From Isohypsibius dastychi (Eukaryota; Tardigrada; Eutardigrada; Parachela; Isohypsibiidae), in assembly GCA_034696485.1 (NCBI GenBank), contig JAQIWT010000229.1:1-27141 (forward strand): 27,141 nucleotides of DNA, in the 5' to 3' direction. The position numbers and the translations under genes are program-made. Under the pieces are notes generated by a model. That model searched no databases, was not told the DNA's origin, and worked only from the letters and a program-made list of their open reading frames with translations. Positions 22,588 through 27,141 of this stretch are shown one piece after another (position 1 is the stretch's first letter; every line of letters begins with the position of its first letter).

Positions 22588-22919
22588 TCTTGGTCTGGAA
22601 TGTAATCACACTGCCTCCTCGAACACTCTGGGCAAGGAAAGGTTCTGGATTACCGAAGGAACCAAAAATAAAATGATTTGGTCGGAAATCCGAAATCCGC
22701 AAGATGCGATTGGGTAATTCTTTGGCGTGTGTTGTTTTCCAAAGGACCATAGAAGAGGATGAACAGGGGCCAAGGGGAAACCGAACTCTTTTCTGCCCAT
22801 ACGCCTATCGCAAATCACTGGTTTGATTTTGCGATAGAATAGAAGCTGATTTACAAATTAGTTTGCAGAAGTATTTGATAACTTGAGATCTCGATCTGTC
22901 GCTCGAGTGTGCACCCAAG
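22588..22919. promoter_or_regulatory. Bidirectional CEBPZ-PAF1 promoter region
   Basis: The head-to-head start codons are about 332 bp apart. Near the centre is an imperfect dyad at 22805-22837: CTATCGCAAA (22805-22814) and its exact reverse complement (22828-22837), with inner bases also largely symmetrical (one extra T). The minus strand from 22800 to 22606 carries other open frames (ATG at 22800 and 22750) that may hold an upstream CEBPZ exon. So part of this stretch may be coding rather than promoter. Confidence 0.5.
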
Positions 22920-25126
22920 ATGCCTCCAGTTGCTCCACCGCCGAATGGGAAGGACGGTGCTCCTGCCAGAAGATCAGGACGATCTGTTTTGTCCTCCAGC
23001 AAGTAAGATGAAGACGAACCGATTTGATATTTATTTGATGACTTTTGGTCATTTGTTTGTCTGCTGCAGTGCTGACAAGGATGACTTCTTATGCCGAGTG
23101 AGGTACCTGAACAGATTACCGGATTTGCCGGCTGATCCAAAATTTCTTCAGTACACGGTGGACATGGCGCCGTAAGGCTTGCGTTAATTATTGCGGAACT
23201 CTTTTATGGCACACGTTTTGATTGTTCCATGTTAAATATTCAGATATGTGAAGTACACCGCCACTGTACTGGAAAAGGAGTACAAGCGTGACATCAACTG
23301 CGATTCTGATATGGGGATGAAGTTGAATTTGTTAACCATACAAAACCATAATACTGGAGGCCCAGGTGGGTTTGAATTTTGTGCTGTTTTTATTATTTGC
23401 AGCGTCGTGAAATGTTTTTTCTTTCCTCAGATCATGGACGCGATATCGACGCCTTGCTTTGCGCAGATGATCTGCTGAATGAACCTGTTAATGCCAAACC
23501 AGCGTGAGTTTCGCTTCAACGTTTTGTCTTGATCCTAGTTTTATCTGAGAGGGTGCTTACCATAATTCTGTGTTCCAGCCGAATCGACCATTCCAAGCAC
23601 GTGGCGTGGTTGAGGAAATCGCAGTATATTTTGAACGACTTTGCCCAAAGTCGTGCTGAAGTTCCGGCAGAGTACGTGGAATTATTCTGTTGTTCCAGAA
23701 ATGTCTTGAAATCTTCCCCCGTTTGGGTTTCTAGGAAGCAACTCAAAAAGTCCCAGGTTGTGGTGACAGAATTTACTCTTCGGACTAGGATTAGCCGGAT
23801 GGAAGCCATACAGGAAACATTCGAATATGCCCAACGAAGGGTAAGAGAAATCGTGTACAGTTGGATAAAATAGAAAGACTTTCTTTCTTTGTATTCCGGC
23901 ACCATCGGTTATTCATTATAATGGTCGTCAGTTAACGTTGTTCTTTGAATTTGCAGCCGAAAAGGCATCCAAATCGGCCGAATCTCACGGTGGTGGATGA
24001 GATGAATATTTTCCCTAATTTTGAGGTGAGAGGATATTCTACTTTCGAAATTCTCCCCATAATCCGTGATTTTAGCTTTTGAATGTGGCGACTGTCGGAG
24101 TCACTTTTGAAAATGATCCAGCTCCCCCAAGCACTCCCAGATTTACACCTGATCAAGTTATGGCCAACTCAATGTTGAGGTGCGTAATGTATCATTATTC
24201 GGGACAATTGCAGTTGAATTTAATCATTATTTTCCGTAGGGGAATGACGGACGATGCCGGAAATCAGCTTGTTGCCTATTTCACGCCAACAGATGACTCT
24301 CTTCAGCACTTGTTGGAAACTCGGGAACTGGAACATTGTCCAGACGAGTATGTACTTCAGAGGTCACTCTTACAATTTCATGACCGTTATTATTTTGTCG
24401 ACTCTAGGTTTGCATACAAACTTCACCGAGAATTCTCCCTTCCTGCTGACGAGCGGTCCAGGCAGAATAAAGATGAACAGGTTTACGCTCTCAGCATAAA
24501 AGATGGAGTTGTTGCACACTACACTGATTTGGAAACAAAGTGAAATCATTTTATGATCACGATTTTAAACTTTCTTACTTTCGTGTATTTCTTCAGAGTG
24601 AGGCTACTTCGACGGGCAAGAGGAACGAAAAAAGGAAAGTCGAAACTTTTGGTCAGATTTCGAACACAGGCGGAAGCTGATGAAGAGGCGGTGAGTAAAT
24701 CTTCATTTTCTGGTTATAGGTTCTTATAGTGTTTGATGTCATGGCGATTATTATTGAGACAGTTGAATTACATTCTAAATTGGTTTTCAGAGAAAAGCCG
24801 AAATCGAAGCGTTGGAAGAAACCAGTGACATTGAAGAGCAGAGTCAGCCGGAAGGTAGAAAAAATCGGACAGATCACCGGGTTTTTATGAATTTTCTTTT
24901 CTTCAAAGCAGAGCCTGTATCGACCCGAAAAGAGCCGGCTGAGTCATCTGAAGACGAAGAAAAACTGCACGAAGAAGAGTCGTCAGATGTGCAGCGAGCT
25001 CGCCCTGCACCTGTTGCCTCAAGTCCAAGCTCAAGTGGCAGCGAGACTAGTGACCACGAGGGAAGTCCACCGAAGAAGATCAGTAAAACGCATATTAGCT
25101 CAGACAGCGAGGACGATTCTGATTAA
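22920..25126 (+). CDS. PAF1: PAF1, RNA polymerase II-associated factor 1
   Basis: The thirteen exons are: 22920-23002, 23070-23171, 23244-23365, 23431-23503, 23579-23671, 23735-23840, 23957-24025, 24076-24179, 24240-24347, 24408-24539, 24597-24690, 24791-24854 and 24912-25126, giving 454 residues. Family matches include FLCRVRYLNRLPDLPADPKF, YVKYTATVLEKEYK, ALLCADDLLNEP, HVAWLRKSQYI, MEAIQETFEYAQ, VTFENDPAP, GMTDDAGNQLVAYF, CPDEFAYKLHREF, HYTDLETKVRLLRRAR and KSKLLVRFR. The Ser/Asp/Glu-rich tail ends SDSEDDSD, as in other animal PAF1 proteins. It is a core subunit of the PAF complex, which rides with Pol II and supports elongation and histone H2B/H3 modification; human PAF1 is somewhat longer (531). 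Two introns, 23672-23734 (63 nt) and 24348-24407 (60 nt), are multiples of three with no stop. They are removed here because the spliced sequence matches orthologues better. ATG 22920 is the first in a short Pro-rich leader. Confidence 0.95.
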
Positions 25127-25553
25127 TTAACGACCGTTAAGATCCTTGTTTTATTTGTTTCCGGCGTTGTTTCGCTATGTTATCTCTATTTTTTTGAGAG
25201 CTTGAAGCAACCTGCTATGTGAGCTCCGTACTTGTATCTTGCATAGTAAACTATACTGAAGCCTAGTCGGAATAATTGTTATTTGTGCACGGATATTTAC
25301 TGAAGTTAAATTCAGGCTTTTTAATCGCCAGAATTAGTTGGGCGAAATTTTTTATGCATCTGGTATGTTAAGATCCGGAAAGGAAGGTCATCCGAACAAC
25401 ACACGGCATTACAGTACGTTACTTACTATCTAGTGCGCTAACGTCTGTTGTCTACGGGGTAAAAGTGAAGGGGGGGGGGGGGCATTCAGGCGACAGACAA
25501 CTCTGTCAATTTTGTTTTGGATTTCAAGTTGTAAAATTCGTTGTTCACGGAGA
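25127..25553 (+). other. PAF1 3' UTR and RNF113 upstream region
   Basis: No gene is seen. There is no canonical AATAAA near the PAF1 stop; only variants such as AATAAT occur in the following 150 nt. A run of 13 G lies at 25470-25482. The two genes point the same way with a gap of 427 bp, room for a short 3' UTR and a compact promoter. Confidence 0.5.
25470..25482 (+). repeat. Homopolymer of 13 G
   Basis: Thirteen consecutive G lie 71 bp before the RNF113 start codon, probably in its 5' UTR or core promoter. Such runs are prone to slippage, so the length may vary or be miscalled. Confidence 0.85.
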
Positions 25554-26689
25554 ATGGATTCGGAAAAGGAGACCTCACAGTTCGCAAAACGGAATGTTTT
25601 CAATCGCCCACGAGCACGTCCAGTAAAACGTAAAGAGGACTCTGACGATGAAAGCAGCAGCGATGATGATACCCGAATTGTTCGCAAGGAAAAGAAAGTG
25701 GCCCACAATCCGCTTGTTCAGAAAACTTTAAGGAAAGAGCGCGTGGTGATACAAGAGGATAAGGAATCCGATGTTCTCCGAAAGGATTTTGCGTATTCTG
25801 CTGATCGTAATGCTGAAAGAAAAGGACCAGGGGATATGGGAGCTACGGCGACTCTGGAAATTGAAACTCCTCATGATCGCGATGCTCAAGCTCTCTTTGA
25901 GAAAGCTCAGATAATCAACGACGAGCTGAAGGAAAAGAAGGATGACGACAAAGTTTATCGAGGACTGAATAACTACGCGCAGCACATCCAGAAGAAAGGA
26001 AATTCACAGGTAATATTTGTTGCTGTGTTCGATCTTGTTTGCATTTTATTCAAGTCCTCTTTTACGCTCAGGGTAATGCCAGCAGTGGGATGGTTCGAAA
26101 AGGTCCGATAAGAGCTCCAACAAATGTTCGCGCTAGTGTGCGGTGGGATTATGCACCAGATATTTGTAAAGACTACAAGGAAACTGGATTCTGTGGATTT
26201 GGAGATAGTTGTATTTTTCTTCACGATCGCTCCGATTATAAACACGGCTGGCAACTGGAACGGGAGGTGGAGAACAAAACTTACGGGAAAACAGATGCGG
26301 ACCCAACGAAGTATGAAATTCCATCGGATGATGAAGATCTCCCTTTTAAATGCCTCATCTGCCGGGATTCCTTCAAATCTCCTATAATCACGAAATGCAA
26401 GCATTATTTTTGTGAAAGCTGCGCGTTATCAAATTACAAAAAATCTAAACGCTGCTTCGCTTGTGGACAGCAGACAATGGGAGTGTTTAACCCGGCCAAA
26501 GATCTAATGGCTAAAATCAAGAAAGCGGAAGAAAAGGCGGCCAGTTTGGCGCAGACGGATGGAGCACCGGAAGAAGAAGATGGTCCGGGAAATTCGTCGA
26601 TAATTCACTCACATTCGCATCCATATCCCGTTGAGGCAGCTTCGGCTGGCGACGACTCAGACGCGGATGATTATGAACAAGTTGGATAA
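25554..26689 (+). CDS. RNF113: RNF113A/Cwc24 CCCH plus RING zinc-finger splicing factor
   Basis: Exons are 25554-26009 and 26072-26689 (intron of 62 nt, phase 0 between CAG and GGT), giving 357 residues. ATG 25554 starts [10 protein letters not shown]; an in-frame ATG at 25512 would add 14 unconserved residues. Family landmarks in order are: acidic Ser-Asp patch, [56 protein letters not shown] and [20 protein letters not shown]. The CCCH finger is C-x8-C-x5-C-x3-H ([20 protein letters not shown]). The C3HC4 RING starts at CLIC and contains [10 protein letters not shown] and [17 protein letters not shown] follows. Orthologues join the activated spliceosome, and the human protein is a ubiquitin ligase also linked to alkylation repair. 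All zinc ligands are present. The C-terminal tail is Glu/Asp-rich. Confidence 0.96.
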
Positions 26690-26694
26690 ATAAA
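26689..26694 (+). terminator. Polyadenylation signal overlapping the RNF113 stop
   Basis: AATAAA begins at the last base of the TAA stop codon (26687-26689). If it is used, the 3' UTR would be only about 15-35 nt. No other exact AATAAA is close downstream on the plus strand. Confidence 0.45.
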
Positions 26695-26947
26695 TTTTCT
26701 GAACCGGATTTTTCTTAATTAATCTATTTTATTCATTTGGCAAACCCCTTACTGATCTACGGTATGATTTATCTCATCCCATATTTGTTGACTGCGTATT
26801 ATAAAATTATGAATTTTTGATTTTTTAGTTCATCTCATTCGATGACATACATAAGAGTTCCGATGTCAAAACAGAAGGTCGGGAGTCGGGACATCCGCAA
26901 CCGCAACCGCAATAAATCGGTCACAGGGTTTACGTCAGCCTACTGAT

Positions 26948-27141
26948 CTACCCGTAAACCCAGGTGTTTGTTTTGGTTTTGTATTTTTTGCTCTTCGAAC
27001 TTTCGAACATCTGATCGGTTTCATTCTTGCTCAGCATAGCATCTAGTTCCCTTAAGCAAGGTCTTGTTGTTTTAGAAGCTGTACATTGTCGACATCTGGT
27101 GAATTCAGCTCGATATAAGATGGATGCCTCGATACTCTTTG
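26948..27141 (-). CDS. Probable C-terminal exon of an unidentified minus-strand gene, cut by right edge
   Basis: Read from the right edge, one minus-strand frame stays open for 63 codons and ends at TAG (26950-26948). The residues include EASILYRAEFTRCRQCTAS, then LRELDAMLSKNETDQMF, a Lys-rich stretch, and an end of TNTWVYG. The clustered Cys residues (CRQC), Lys-rich tail and length without stop look coding, but I recognise no family. On the minus strand an AATAAA occurs about 220 nt further, near 26730. The gene would be convergent with RNF113. A plus-strand ATG at 27120 (MDASILF) is the competing reading and is too short to judge. Confidence 0.35.
   Translation of the reverse strand, partial: KSIEASILYRAEFTRCRQCTASKTTRPCLRELDAMLSKNETDQMFESSKSKKYKTKTNTWVYG

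Noticed and set aside
22805-23140. 111-codon minus-strand open frame
   Set aside because: Overlaps PAF1 exons 1 and 2 in antisense. Considered as a CEBPZ upstream exon but has no resemblance to CEBPZ N-termini.
1-27141. CRISPR arrays, bacterial operons, insertion sequences or viral genes
   Set aside because: No direct-repeat/spacer pattern, no bacterial gene organisation and no viral protein motifs; the window is spliced animal DNA.

Overview
This is metazoan nuclear DNA. Coding exons are split by GT-AG introns, almost all 50-116 nt long, with GTAAGT/GTGAGT-like donors and T-rich acceptors. The genes recognised are conserved animal nuclear or cytoskeletal families. Compact short introns next to a few introns of several kilobases, and proteins clearly related to both vertebrate and nematode orthologues, suggest a protostome with a small genome. 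A tardigrade-like or other ecdysozoan source is my guess, not something the sequence proves.

Layout. (1) Positions 1-19046, minus strand: the N-terminal part of a neuron navigator (NAV / unc-53 / sickie) gene. It comprises a 31-residue first coding exon (18954-19046), five further small exons that build a calponin-homology domain and the start of the Ser/Pro-rich linker, and an exon running off the left edge. Three introns are large (9.1, 2.9 and 5.2 kb) and fill most of the window. (2) Nested in the 2.9-kb intron on the opposite strand is a three-exon gene (7817-8996) for a protein with one extended Tudor domain whose aromatic-cage positions are altered. (3) The 5.2-kb intron holds a foldback element with about 104-bp inverted arms (4529-4980). 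The 2.9-kb intron also holds a perfect 20-bp-arm hairpin (6699-6740). (4) Positions 20054-22587, minus strand: a ten-exon CEBPZ/Noc1 gene (ribosome biogenesis, CBF/Mak21 family) with short ends. (5) Positions 22920-25126, plus strand: a thirteen-exon PAF1 gene, divergent from CEBPZ across about 330 bp. (6) Positions 25554-26689, plus strand: a two-exon RNF113A/Cwc24 gene (CCCH plus RING spliceosomal factor). (7) 26948 to the right edge, minus strand: the probable C-terminal end of an unidentified gene, convergent with RNF113.

The right third groups three housekeeping nuclear genes: 60S ribosome assembly, Pol II elongation and splicing. CEBPZ and PAF1 probably share a bidirectional promoter. 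I reconstructed the exon models by matching splice sites, phase and family motifs, and phases agree at every junction given. I found no CRISPR array, tRNA, rRNA or intact transposon, and nothing that amounts to a wholly new multi-gene system. The most unusual items are the nested Tudor gene with its atypical cage, the shortened CEBPZ with an unresolved 5' end, two stop-free in-frame introns in PAF1, and the foldback repeats in the NAV introns.
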